Below, piece after piece: positions 37,850 to 49,148 of a stretch of 64,000 nucleotides of DNA (positions within the stretch are counted from its first letter, which is position 1; each line of letters starts with the position of its first letter). Made by a program: the position numbers and the translations under genes. Location of the stretch: contig CM038463.1 in NCBI GenBank assembly GCA_021464415.1, positions 186,001 through 250,000 on the forward strand. Direction: 5' to 3'. The notes under the pieces are model-generated. The model saw only the letters and a program-made list of their open reading frames with translations. It was not told the DNA's origin and made no database searches. This DNA is from Lonicera japonica (taxonomy: Eukaryota; Streptophyta; Magnoliopsida; Dipsacales; Caprifoliaceae).

Positions 37850-40532
37850 AAATCCTCTTCTGGAACATTAGAGGTATCAATAATTCTGACTCTCAAAGAA
37901 TTCTCAAAAATCATGTTCTCTCACACAGACCTGACATTCTTATCATAGCTGAACCTATGGTTCAGTTTGATACCATTCCCACCCATTTCTGGCACAGCAT
38001 GGCTATGCAACTAGTCACCACTAATAACAGATCCAACCTAATGCCCAATCTCTGGGTGTTAAGCTCCTTATACAACCCCCCAATCTCCCTCATGCAAAGC
38101 AGCAGTCAACACCACGCGCCTCACGCGCCATCTTCTTCAACCCATAACAAACACTCAGCAAACATGGAACACCCCACACATATCCCTTCTCCCATAGCTG
38201 ACCTGGCCCAAATGTTAGCAGTGCAAGTTCAAAATCAGCAAAGAATGGCTCTTCAACACCAAATAATGGTGGAAGAACAAGCCCGGCAGCAGAAGGAGCA
38301 GACCAAGCAGCAACAGGTCATGTTCAAGCTCCTGAGCAGTTTCATGAACACTGACAATGACAAAAACCAAAGCATTTCCAGGCCATGCACAGAAAATCAC
38401 TCCCTTCAGCTGAAACCCGCCATTATTGAAGGTGCACAGGTGGTTCAGGTGGTTCAGCCTTATAAGAACAACCACAATGGAGTTCATGGAGCACTAGACA
38501 CTCATGCAGGAACTACAGCAACCCACGAGAACATAACTGAAGCCTCGAAGGAAAAGCAAACAGCTGTCCAGTTTGGTGAATTCTTGGTGGAAGAATATGC
38601 CAGAAATGCTCACTCAGATGCCATTGATGCCCAGCTCCTGGTTGAGTTGAATAAACAAGGTAAATCTCTTCTCATAGATACAGAAGAAGTCCTTAAAAAT
38701 CCTCCTCTTCAGCACAATATTATTGGGTCTACGTGTGAAAATCAACCCACTGAGGCTCAGGTTCAAAACCAGCAGGTGAGCTCCTCATTGTTGGTTGACT
38801 TACAACCAGATATACAAGCCAAAAATCAAGCCTCAGATCACGAAAAAAACCATGAGTCCAACATGGCAATGGTGGTCGAAAATGGTAGAGAAGAAGAGGT
38901 ACAGTGTTTGGCGCCAAAAGGTTGTACCACCCTTTTACACAATGGTCATGTCAATGCTAAAAGTATTGTGCACTGTCCTACACTCAACCAGTCTGCCTTA
39001 GCCCCCAATGCAGACTCCTCAAAACCCACAAATGTCAACCAGAAAGCTGTCAGCTTTGTACCTTCCCACTCTGATATTCCAGCCACCAAACCATCATATG
39101 CCAGCCTTTTAATACCTAAGGCTGTACCACCTGTTATTCCTGTCACACAACTCCCAATGCCATACAGAAAAGGTCATCTGATGGCTGTCAAATTAGATGA
39201 AGAAGTGTACCAAAGGTCCCTCCATTCCTGCAACAACAATCTTCATGGCAGATTGATTTTGGCTCGAGGCAAATCCCATGTCAAAACTGTGGACCTGCAA
39301 CTATCTCTTTCTAATGTATGGCAAACAAAAAACCATTGGACAATAACCCCCATTGGGAGAGGCTACTACACCATCAGATTTACCAATGCTAAGGATAAAC
39401 AAAAGGTTTGGACATCAGGAAAAACCATTACCAAAGATGGCACCTTTCATCTCTTTCAATGGACCAGAGATTTCAAACCAAGCCAACAGAAACAGACCAG
39501 GACACAAATTTGGGCCAGACTCCATGAAGTGCCTGAGGAATATATGCACTTCCATTTACTTATGAGTATGGCTAATGTTATTGGCAATCCAGTCACCATT
39601 GACCCTCACACCCTCAAAAAAGAATTTGGCCATTATTGCAGAGTTGAGGTGGATGTGGATCTCAAATCTGAACTGCCTAACTCTATTCTGGTTGAGAGAG
39701 AAGGTTTTAACTTTGAAATTGAAGTGTCTTATGAGAGAATTCCGGATTTCTGTTCACACTGCTCTGTAATTGGACACCTGGTGACTGCTTGCAGATCACT
39801 CAAAAAGATACAGGAACAGCAAGAACAACCCTCAAGAACCTTCACCAAAACCAGTCAACTTCCAAAATTCAAAACCACCAGAGTTTACCAACCAGTTTAC
39901 AAAGCAGTCCCCTCCTCAGTTCAGCATTCCCTCCCAGCCAATGCAGATCCTAATGCTACCAAGGTCAATGCTAAGGTTAATATTCCCCTAATATCAGCTA
40001 CCTGCCCAGATTCCCTACCCCCAGTGTCAAACATTCCTCAGCAATCTCCTGATCCACCACTGAACAGGTGTTTTACTGAATCTCAGAACTTAGCCCTCAT
40101 TAATGCTGGCCTGATGGCCACATCTAATTCATATTCCACTTCCTCACCCCATCTCAATGGCCTGGTTGCTCACAATTCAGTCATCAATGAGTCCTCTTAT
40201 AGCCCATCTCATGTTGCTATCCTAAATGCCACAAACAACTCTTTGTCATACCCTACCTACACATCACCAGCTGACACTTTTGTCCCATGCTCAGTTGATC
40301 AATGCCACACTCCTCAATCCCCCAAAAATAATCACCTCCCCATACACTCCCCCCTTCTTCTACCCCAGTTCACAACTCATTCTCTCCTCTCAGTGGTAAA
40401 TTCTGGTCTGACATAGCTGAGGAGGAACCTCTCCCAAGTTCTGAAGCTGCTGCTGATGCTCAGTTTGCAGAAAATACCCCCCAAGCCTGCATCCAGTTGA
40501 TGGAAGATAATAACACTGACATTTTTGATTAG
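37846..40532 (+). pseudogene. Chimeric frame: ORF2 N terminus (family C) fused to ORF1 (family A)
   Basis: Begins MKILFWNIRG as family C ORF2; at about 38107-38112 it passes in frame into family A ORF1 at the HAPHAP block. The Gln-rich coil, SYASLLIPKA, DUF4283 and zinc knuckle CSHCSVIGHLVTAC follow. Only a fragment of the endonuclease is present (no GDFN or SDH motif). A 1-nt loss near 40345 moves the frame to a stop at 40416; in the original frame a TAG follows at 40530-40532. Without those lesions the product would be an endonuclease stub plus almost complete ORF1. Confidence 0.85.
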
Positions 40533-42807
40533 CCCACCCCATGCAGGCACATCACTGCCTCTCCCACAGTTCACTCCATTTCATCAGGTACAGCCAGCAA
40601 TGAACTCTCTAGTTCTGCCAAGAAAGAAAAGAAAAAGGGCACCATTTCAAAAGCCAAACAAAAGAAGTTGCAAACAACTGCCATTAGAAAAAGTAGAAGT
40701 GAAGCCAGACACTCTACCACTCTCAGCACTCAAGTTAGTACCAGTGAATCCTATGAGGACAGACTATACAATGCTATCATTGCAAGAGACAACAATTCTC
40801 AATATTTTGAAGGAATATGCTAGGTCCTCTAGACAATACATCAACTACCAAAAGAGCAGAATCTACCTTGGTAAAGGGGCTTGGCACAAAAAAAGTGAAA
40901 TTTCTAATTTCATGGGAATGTTAGTGGGCAGCACCCCTTTTGTCTACCTAGGAGTTCCTATTTTCAAAGGAAAACCAAAAACCATTCACCTCCAACCCAT
41001 AGTTGACAAAGTGGGGATCAAACTTGAAGGCTGGAAAGGGAAAGTTCTCTCTTTTGCTGGCAGAGAAGAGCTCATTAAATCAGTGGCAGTCCTCATGCTT
41101 ATACACTCGTTTATGGTGTACCTCTGGCCTGCAAAACTCACTCAAATTGTGTCCACTTGGCTAAGAAATTTCCTATGGACATGGGACATCTCTAGCAAAA
41201 AATTGGTGACTATTGCTTGGCACTCAGTTTGCACTCCTAAACATCATGGTGGATTGGGTATAAAGGACATAAAGCAAGTCAATAAGGATGGTATTCTCAA
41301 ACACACCTGGGATATTCTTCACACCAGTAATCAATGGAGCAACATGGTCAAAAAGAGGTTCAATATTCAGCAAACTAGAGCACACACCTCTTATCTGGTG
41401 TCATCTATTTGGCCTGGTTTCAAAGGGGCCCTTCTTGATATAGATGCTCAGGCCTTTTGGGTGGTACGTAATGGCAGCAGCATAAACATCTGGGCAGATA
41501 TGTGGCTACCTTCCTCTCCTATTCAATGCCCCCTGCTCTCCTCAGAAAGACAAGCAGTCTAAAAAGTTTTATTTCTGAACAAAATTGGCAGATCCCAGCA
41601 TGGTTCACAGACCAATTTCTTTTTTTAACAAAGGAAATATACCAAATTACCCTACCTCAAAGGCCTCAGGAGGATCATCTGATCTGGCCTAAATCCCATA
41701 AGGGAAAGCTCACTTTCAAATATGCATACCTCTTCTATTGTAACAGCAAGCCCTCTCAGTGGACCACTCAGATATGGAAGAGTTTTGTGTCCCCTAGAGT
41801 GTCCTGCCTGGCCTGGAAATTGCTGAAAAACAAACTTCCAACACAGGACAATCTCCAAAAGAGGGGGATGATCATGGTTTCCAGGTGTGAAATCTACAAA
41901 TCTAACTTGGATAATGTGGAGCATATCTTTATCAAATGTCCCTTTGCTCACACCCTGTGGCAGTGGTTGGTTGATACCTTCCTTATAACCATTTCTGTCC
42001 CTCAAAACCTCCCTGATTTATGGAGATTTATCTGTACAGTCAAACTCAGCCCCCAGCTCCAAAATCTGTGGATAAGTGGCTGTCTTTTGGCTTTTCACAT
42101 GATATGGGAAGCTAGAAATAATGCCATCTTTTACCAAAAGAAAACTGTGATATATTCCACCTTTCACCACATTAATGGTTGGCTTAAAGAATTATCCCCT
42201 CTCATGAATGGCTGTATGAAGAACTCTGTAGGAGACCTCACCATTATCCACAAATTGGGAGTAAAAGGCAAATGCAACCCTTCTCCCAAAATTATTGAAG
42301 TCAACTGGACTCTTCCTCACTTCAACTGGATCAAAGTAAACACAGATGGCATGGCCTTAGGATCTCTAGGAATGGAAGCTATTGGTAGGATATTCAGAAA
42401 CAGTAGAGGATTTTCTAAGGGGTGTTTTTTGCAAAAACATTGGCATACAAAATGCCTTCTTTGCTGAGCTAACAGCATTCATCAATGCTGTGAACTTGGC
42501 CTGGCAGAACAGGTGGTTACAAGTGTGGTTTGAAATGGACTCTAAAACAGTGGTGGATTGCATTCATAACCAATTATTCAACCCTCCATGGCAATTAATA
42601 AACAGTTGGTCTAACTGTTAATCCCAACTGAAGCATATGCAGCACCATGTTTCTCATGTGTATAGGGAGGGCAATCAAGCAACAGATATCCTATCGAAGA
42701 TGGGATTAAGGCACATGGAGCTCAAATGGTGGAAAACATACCCTCAGCAACTAAACAGCATTCTTGCGCATGAATATGCAAATCTTCCTAATTACAGATT
42801 CAAGTGA
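40533..42807 (+). pseudogene. ORF1 tail joined to ORF2 C-terminal part (internal deletion)
   Basis: ORF1 codons up to LYNAIIARDNN (about 40795) are followed at once by ORF2 codons from ILKEYARSS, downstream of the YADD box. Endonuclease and most of RT are absent. The join falls in ATTCTCA, which resembles both partners. The remaining RT thumb, zf-RVT and RNase H regions contain frameshifts near 41530 and 42425 (in a T run) and a TAA at about 42620, and end NYRFK with TGA 42805-42807. Confidence 0.85.
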
Positions 42808-43403
42808 AGGAGTGGGTGCACTTTCTGCAGTTCAGAATCATGCTAGCAATGCTCTTTCAAGCATTTCATCAAACAAGTGGTGTTCACTGCTGGAAAGCTA
42901 GCATCATCATCATTACAATGCAGTGCTTCCACATGCATGTTCAAGTTATTAAACACAGCACAACTAAAAAGGCATACCTGGTTTACCGGCTTCACCTGGG
43001 AGATTGGAAACATTTTTCTATTGTCTTCTCTTGCACCCTTCCTGCCGAGCACAGCAGTTTCATCAATTAGCACTCAATTATGCAAATAGCTACTTCCCCA
43101 CACCCCCTCCACAAGACTCACACAGGAGAAAGTCTCCCTCGGCATTGGAACCTTGATTCTGCCCTCTCTGCCGGAATGCATCCCATCTTAAACAAGCACA
43201 CGTTTTGGGGGCTACACATCATAGATAAATTGTTTAGAGTACTTATGTTTGTTAGCACAAGTCCTACAAGCAATTTATGAAATCTTTGTATTTTTTTCTT
43301 TGTGTTCTTTTTGGTCATTGGGGAAGGCCTCTTCGTTTCCCCCTCGGTTGTATATTTTTTGTTATTAATGTTATGTATCTAGCCTTTTTTGGCTAGTTTT
43401 TTT
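42808..43403 (+). other. E6 3' UTR (family B-like end)
   Basis: It contains GGGGAA (43320-43325) with TTTCCCC (43336-43342), in a GGTCATTGGGGAAGGCCT context found otherwise in the gag-only elements, and a terminal stem CTAGCC/GGCTAG at 43379-43396. The TGGACT/AGTCCA hairpin is missing. Short open frames here are not supported. Confidence 0.72.
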
Positions 43404-43454
43404 AAAAAAAACCCTAAACCCTAAACCCTAAACCCCTAAACCCCTAAACCCTAA
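43404..43454 (+). repeat. Short poly(A) plus telomeric tract T6
   Basis: About eight A and six CCCTAAA-type units, two with an extra C. Confidence 0.93.
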
Positions 43455-44200
43455 GATGCAAAGAATGAACATTAGAGTTTCTCACATTTACAGAGAAGGT
43501 AATCAAGTGGCATACAAGCTTTCAAAGATGGGCCTTCATTGTCCTCAATTAAGATGGTGGAATTCTGCTCCTAAGGATCTAAGTGGATTAATATTTCATG
43601 ATTATTCAGGACTTCCCAATTATAGATTCAAATAGGTCTGATTTGAGGCCAATTAGGCCTTGCTTTTTTTGCAACATCCTCACCCCTCCTCCTGCCAGTT
43701 ACAGCACTCAACTCACAGCCACAGCACATGCTGCTCAGTTCACTGTCAACAGAGTTTCAGTCTCCATGCCCATTTAAACAGCACAATCCATCTCTCCAGC
43801 TCTTCCCACAATCAGAAGGGTTTGAGTGTCAAAGACACCACTGCCTACTGCCCCACTGCTCCCTGCTTCAGTCCAAATTTACTGCCTACAGCCTTGGTCA
43901 AGCATTTAGCTTTTTGTTATTGTAATGGTCACCTTTATGCTAGCCCTTGTAAAGTTTTTTGTATAGGGTTTTTTTGTATCAGTAATTGCCTTGTGGACTT
44001 TCATTATTTAGTCCACAAGACAATTTCTTCTCATTTAGTTTATTATTTTTTTGACATAGGTGATCATTGGCTTTTTTGTAAAGCTTTGGGGGTGAGCTTT
44101 AACCACCTTCCACTTTGTAATTTCCTTTTTCATTTTATGGTATCTCCTCTAATGCCCTTTTAGGGTGTTAGAGTTTTTTTTTTTTTTTAAAAAAAAAAAA
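43455..44200 (+). mobile_element. LINE E7, extreme 5' truncation (family C-like)
   Basis: Only the last 59 codons of ORF2 (43456-43635), a 3' UTR and a 12-nt A run remain. The 3' UTR keeps TTGTGGACT (43991-43999) with AGTCCACAA (44010-44018), a decayed GCTTTGGGGGTGAGC box, and the terminal stem CTCTAATGCCCT/AGGGTGTTAGAG at 44147-44173. Confidence 0.9.
43456..43635 (+). pseudogene. ORF2 C-terminal fragment (end of RNase H)
   Basis: Fifty-nine residues, MQRMNIRVSHIYREGNQ... to NYRFK, homologous to the end of E9 ORF2. The usual QAADKLSKMG reads QVAYKLSKMG, losing the last RNase H acidic residue. Confidence 0.85.
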
Positions 44201-44213
44201 CCCTAAACCCTAA
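44201..44213 (+). repeat. Minimal telomeric spacer T7 (13 bp)
   Basis: CCCTAAACCCTAA between the E7 A run and the truncated E8 start; fewer than two units. Confidence 0.88.
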
Positions 44214-46119
44214 GGGTAATGAGATCTCCCGAATCCCTTTGCCAATCACTCCTCAGAATGACCAACTGTTGAGGCCCCATTCTCCTAAAGGTATGCTCAC
44301 CTTTAAAGATGCTTACATGCACTTTGGCAATAGCAGGCCAGTTCATTGGACAACTCATCTATGGAAAAACTTTGTTCCTCCTAGATTCTCTTTCTTGGTT
44401 TAAAGAATGTTACACAATAAAATCCCCACTCAAGACAACCTCCAAAAGAGAGGGATGAACTTTGTTTCCAGGTGCGAAATCTGCAAAACCAATTTAGACA
44501 ATGTGGACCACATTTTTATCAAATGCCCTTTTGCTAACTCCTTGTGGAAATGGCTGTTTGATATTTTCCATATAACCATTTATGTCCCTCAAAATCTCCA
44601 CTTTCTTTGGAGATTTATTAGCTCCATCAAACTCAACCCTCAAATACAAAATTTGTGGATAGGTGGTTGTTTATTAGCCTTTCACATGATCTGGGATGCT
44701 AGAAATCAAGCCACTTTCGATCAAAGGAAGCTCATCATTTCCAGAACTCTTCATTATCTAAAAGGATGGCTGGCAGACATTGCTCCCCTTATGAAGGGGC
44801 ACATGCAGAACTTTGTGGGAGACCTTTCCATTCTCAATAAACTTGGGATTAAAGGCAAGTGCAGTACTTCCCCCAAAATTATAGAAGTTTTCTGGACTCC
44901 TCCTCACATAAATTGGCTCAAAATAAACACTGATGGAATGGCCCTTGGTTCTCCTGGTCTGGTTGCAATTGGTGGTATATTTAAGAACTCCAGAGGATTC
45001 TCCAAAGGTTGTTTTTGTAAGAGCATTGGCATACAAACTGCTTTTTTTGCAGAACTTTTGGCCTTTATCACTGCTGTGGATATTGCTTGGTCTAAAAACT
45101 GGAAGCACATTTGGTTTGAACTTGATTCCCAGACAGTGGTCAATTGCACCAAGAATAAAGCTTTCAAACCTCCCTGGCAGCTGACCATTGAATGGGCTAA
45201 TTGCCAGGCCAAACTGAGTAAGATGCAGCACCACATTACCTATGTCTATAGGGAGAGCAATCAAGCTGCTGACAGATTATCCAAACTGGGCATCAATTTC
45301 TCAAATCTCAATTGGTGGGACTCTTACCCTCACTAACTAAATCACATTCTTGCTCATGAGTATGCCAATATGCCCAACTATAGATTCAAGTGATTGGGGC
45401 TCTATGTCTACCTCCCAAACAGCAAACCCCACAGTTCAGTACTCCTACAGATCTGATTGCAATCATGCTACTTCACATCTGTAGTCTAGCCAGCACATGT
45501 TTAACCCCAAAGAGCACAAGAGCACAAAAAAGGGCTCTACCCCATACCTCTCAACCCCTAATCAGATTAACCAGATTCACAGCATCATCAAATCTACCAA
45601 CAGTTTGCACTGCCAGATTCCCACCTGCAGAATTCTGCTCTGCCTGCTTTGCTCTTATAATCAGTTCTGGCCCCTCAATTTTGGGCAGATACACAGGGCT
45701 CTCTATGAGTTATTTGACAACAAACTCTCCTCCCACACCCAAGGCATTAGCATTCTCACCAACAGCAATCCAGCCTCATGTTTTACTGTAGATTTTCAGA
45801 AGATTTTCTGCAGAATCACTGTTCACAGTGCTATTTCTGCAGGAATCATGTTTTTTGATGTTGCTACCTCTTGTACTTCTATTTGTATCATTTGCATTTA
45901 CTTTGTAATAGGTAGTAGCATTGTGTTAGGGTGTTGTTATACTAAATTGGATAGTGGACTTATGATTAGTTATCCAAGTTCGTTAACCAATTTTCTTACT
46001 TTCTTTGCTTTTTGGTTTCATAGACCTTGGAGATGGTCTTCTTGTATCTCCCACCCTCATTTTAGTTATTTATGCTATGACTCTATGGCCTTTTAGGCCT
46101 TAGAGGTTTTAAAAAAAAA
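44214..46119 (+). mobile_element. LINE E8, 5'-truncated family A-like copy
   Basis: It begins in ORF2 upstream of zf-RVT. The 3' UTR is of family A type: TGGACTTATG...AAGTTCGTT (45952-45983, decayed), GGAGAT (46029-46034) with ATCTCC (46046-46051), terminal CTCTATGGCC/GGCCTTAGAG at 46081-46105, then nine A. Confidence 0.9.
44215..45393 (+). pseudogene. ORF2 C-terminal half: zf-RVT + RNase H, two stops
   Basis: In-frame reading starts at GGT after the telomere junction (GNEISRIPLP). TAA at about 44401 replaces a conserved Trp/Arg region after FVPPRFSFLV. The zf-RVT reads CEICKTNLDNVDHIFIKC; RNase H has NTDG, AELLA, ELDS and REGNQ-like RESNQAAD. A second TAA at about 45336 replaces Gln in SYPHQL; the residual frame ends NYRFK with TGA 45391-45393. 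Confidence 0.9.
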
Positions 46120-46129
46120 CCCTAAACCC
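46120..46129 (+). repeat. Minimal telomeric spacer T8 (10 bp)
   Basis: CCCTAAACCC only, between the E8 A run and the E9 start; identified as telomeric from its position and phase. Confidence 0.75.
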
Positions 46130-49100
46130 CTCCACCTTCAACCACCACTACCACCGTGCAGCAGCCTATGCCGCCAGCCACCTTCCCCCCACCGGACCTC
46201 ACAGACAGTTCAGTAACCCTTCCAATGGTTCAACACCACCCTGTTATGGCTCACGCGCCTGGAGGTGGATCTTATGCGCCACCGGTTGACACCCACGCGC
46301 CTCACGCGCCACCATCTCCCCTGCATCTCCCACCATTGAATATTCCCTCCATCAACCATTCTCTACCTTCTTCATTGTCTCATTCCCCTAATGCAGCAGT
46401 AGTTCCATCTTTCAACCCTTCAAACCACCATTCTATTGTGGAAATCACCCAAATTCTAGCCCAACAGATGAAGAACCAGCATAATCTCATGCTGCAACTC
46501 TTGTCTAATCTTCCCAGCACCTCTATGACCACACCACAACCCCTCAGTGATGATCCCTCTTTGGCTGTCTCACATTCTGCCATCACAGCAGGAAATGTGC
46601 AGAAAATGGGCTCCAACACCTCAATCAACAATGCAGCAGGCATTCTATCTCTCCCACCCCTCACACAAGTTTCAAATACTCACCTAAGTCCTTTGGAATC
46701 GGTTTCAGCTAGTGCTAAGGCTCACTGCAGATTTTCACCTTCCAAAGGCAAGGAATTAGGCCAAAAATCTGCTCAGGTCAGTCAATCTGTGGCAACTATC
46801 ACCCATGTTCTTGACACCCCTCTCCACCCTCATCCACATGATTTTAATGTCAATAAGAGTACCTCAGTTACTTCCCATGGTCTAGATAATGGTCCTGTCA
46901 TTTTTTCACCCCTTGAAGGAGGTATTTCAGGCCAAAAATCTGTTGATACTTCTCTTCTTGATTATGGCTTGGTTAGAATCCTGCAACAACAACAATGTGA
47001 TGCAGCTCAAGCAACTACAAGCCTCAGTAAGCCCTCTCTTTCTGCCCCTTATCTGCCTCCACACACAGATTTTATTATACAGCAAAATACATTGGGTGAT
47101 CATTCAGTTAATATCAATTCTTCTGCCTTGGCACATGATTGTTTCCCTGCAAATGGTTCTTCTCCGATGCCTTTGCACACCAGCAATACTCACACACCTA
47201 TTACCTAAGAGTGCTCAGTATTACCCAATGGTCCTTCAGGTGAAGATAATAGTACTGCTGTCAAGCAATCAGTCAGCACTGATGTGCTGATAGATGGGAA
47301 AACTGTGCATGCAGGGGCACATAGCTCAAAACAGTCCTATGCCAGTCTTTTTGCTACTCATAATCCCATTTCCCACAGCAAATTTCTTGAGCTTCCCACC
47401 CCTTATTTTAAGGGAGATCTTCCTATAATTAAACTTGATGAAAATACCTATCAAAAAGCTTTAGAAAAATGCAAATTCAATTTAATTGGTAGAGTGGTTT
47501 TGCCAAAAGGTTCCGAGCCAATCAAAACAGGTGTCCTTCACTCAAAGTTGTCATCTGTTTGGAGCATAAAAAAGGCTTGGACTATTTCCCCTATTGGGAA
47601 AGGTTACTTTTGCCTCAGATTTTCTGATGCTGATGACCAACACACAGCTTGGACTGGTGGACAAAAACAACTGAAGCCTGGTTCAATCAAGTTGTCCCCT
47701 TGGGTTCATGACTTTGTCCCTAAAAAGCTAAAACAAACAAATGCTCAGGTGTGGGTTAAGTTGTACTCTCTTTCATGGGAATATTGGGATGAGACTTTGC
47801 TTCTTAGCATTGGAAAAACTATTGGAATACCCTTGCTGGTGGACCCTACCACTCTTCGTAGAGAATTTTGTCTCTATACTCGAATACTTGTAGATGTGGA
47901 TCTGCAACTACCTCTGCCTTCAAGAGTTCTTGTGGAAAGAAATGACTATAGCTTTGAACTGAATGTTAATTATGAGCAACTGCCAAATTTTTGTACTCAT
48001 TGCTCTGCTGTGGGCCACTATGTGGGTGAGTGTAGAGCTCTTAAGAAGATGCAAGAAGAATCCTCTAGAACCTTTGATAACAGGACCAAACAACAGCAAA
48101 ATAGAAAATCACACCCCTCTTCTAAAAACACAAATGGGTATCCCTCCAAACCTGTCAATTTGGAATTAGAAAATCCTTCTCTTTTGCAGAATGTTGTTGA
48201 CTCTCAAAGGCCTTTTATAACCACTGCTGCAACCCAACCACCAGTCTCATTTAATGACTTGCCACACCCTCCTCATAATATTAATGCCACAACCACCCAC
48301 CTCACACACCCTTCTTCATATGCCCCTGCCAGTACTGAGGAAAACCATGTGGTAAATGCCCCCTCAGAATGTTGGTGGAGCCCACTTTTGATTGCAATAC
48401 TCACATTAATGCCTCCAATGCCCCTACAACTTCTGTTTCTCCGCACCCACAAACTCCTCACTCATATGACTCACAAAATACTCCTTCTTCCAACTCTGTT
48501 GTGTCCTTTGTCCCAAACTCATTCCCTGAAAAACATCACTCTCCTACCTCTAATAGCAAGAATTCTTCACACACTTCTAGTTCTCCCCCATGTTATTCTC
48601 CCAACTCCTATACAAACAAGTTTGCCCCTCTCTCAGGCAGGTTATGGGGAGATGAGGAAGATGAACCACCCATTCAGTCTTTTGAGCACAGTGCTGATGA
48701 AAATCTAGGTCTCTCGGACCCTCAACTATGCATCCAACTTGAGGCAGATTCAGACAATTCAGTTCTGAATCAGGACACTCCAGAAAACTTCAAAAGCATT
48801 GGCTACCTCTCATCCTTATACACTGATTCTTCTTCATATGCTAGTAGAACCTTACTCACATCTAGTGAGTCTGAGTATCAACCTTCTTCCCCCACTCAAA
48901 ACTCCTCTCCCAGCATTACCACTACACCCTTCACTCCCACAGTTCCCCTCCTCACTACCACCACAAACAAAGCCAAAATTAAACATGCTAAGAAAATTCA
49001 GGCAGAAAAAGAGGAGATGCTAAAAGCTGGCATTTCTCAGTCATCAATTGACTTTTGTTTCAAAAATGAAGGCACAAAAGAGCAGGCTTCCCACAGTACA

Positions 49101-49148
49101 CCAAACACATCCTCTAAGAGGAGCAAAAGGCATTCTTTTTCCAAATGA
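46130..49148 (+). pseudogene. LINE ORF1, family C, one stop and one frameshift
   Basis: Without its native ATG; the frame runs from the telomere junction through a His-Ala-Pro/CACGCGCC block and a Gln-rich segment (ILAQQMKNQHNLMLQ). TAA at 47206-47208 aligns with Gln of QQFSVLP in E4. DUF4283 follows PTPYFKGDLP; the zinc knuckle is CTHCSAVGHYVGEC. A frameshift near 48365 moves to the frame that ends 49148 with FAPLSGRLWGDEEDEPP and a Lys/Arg-rich end. The stop overlaps the ORF2 ATG as ATGA. Confidence 0.88.

Larger units (their letters stand above)
36103..43411 (+). mobile_element. LINE E6: family C/A chimera, 5'-truncated
   Basis: In order: family C ORF1 from DUF4283 to its end; the first ~88 codons of a family C ORF2; then family A ORF1 in frame; then the 3' part of a family A-like ORF2; then a family B-type 3' hairpin and poly(A). 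At least three joints between different templates are required. Confidence 0.88.
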
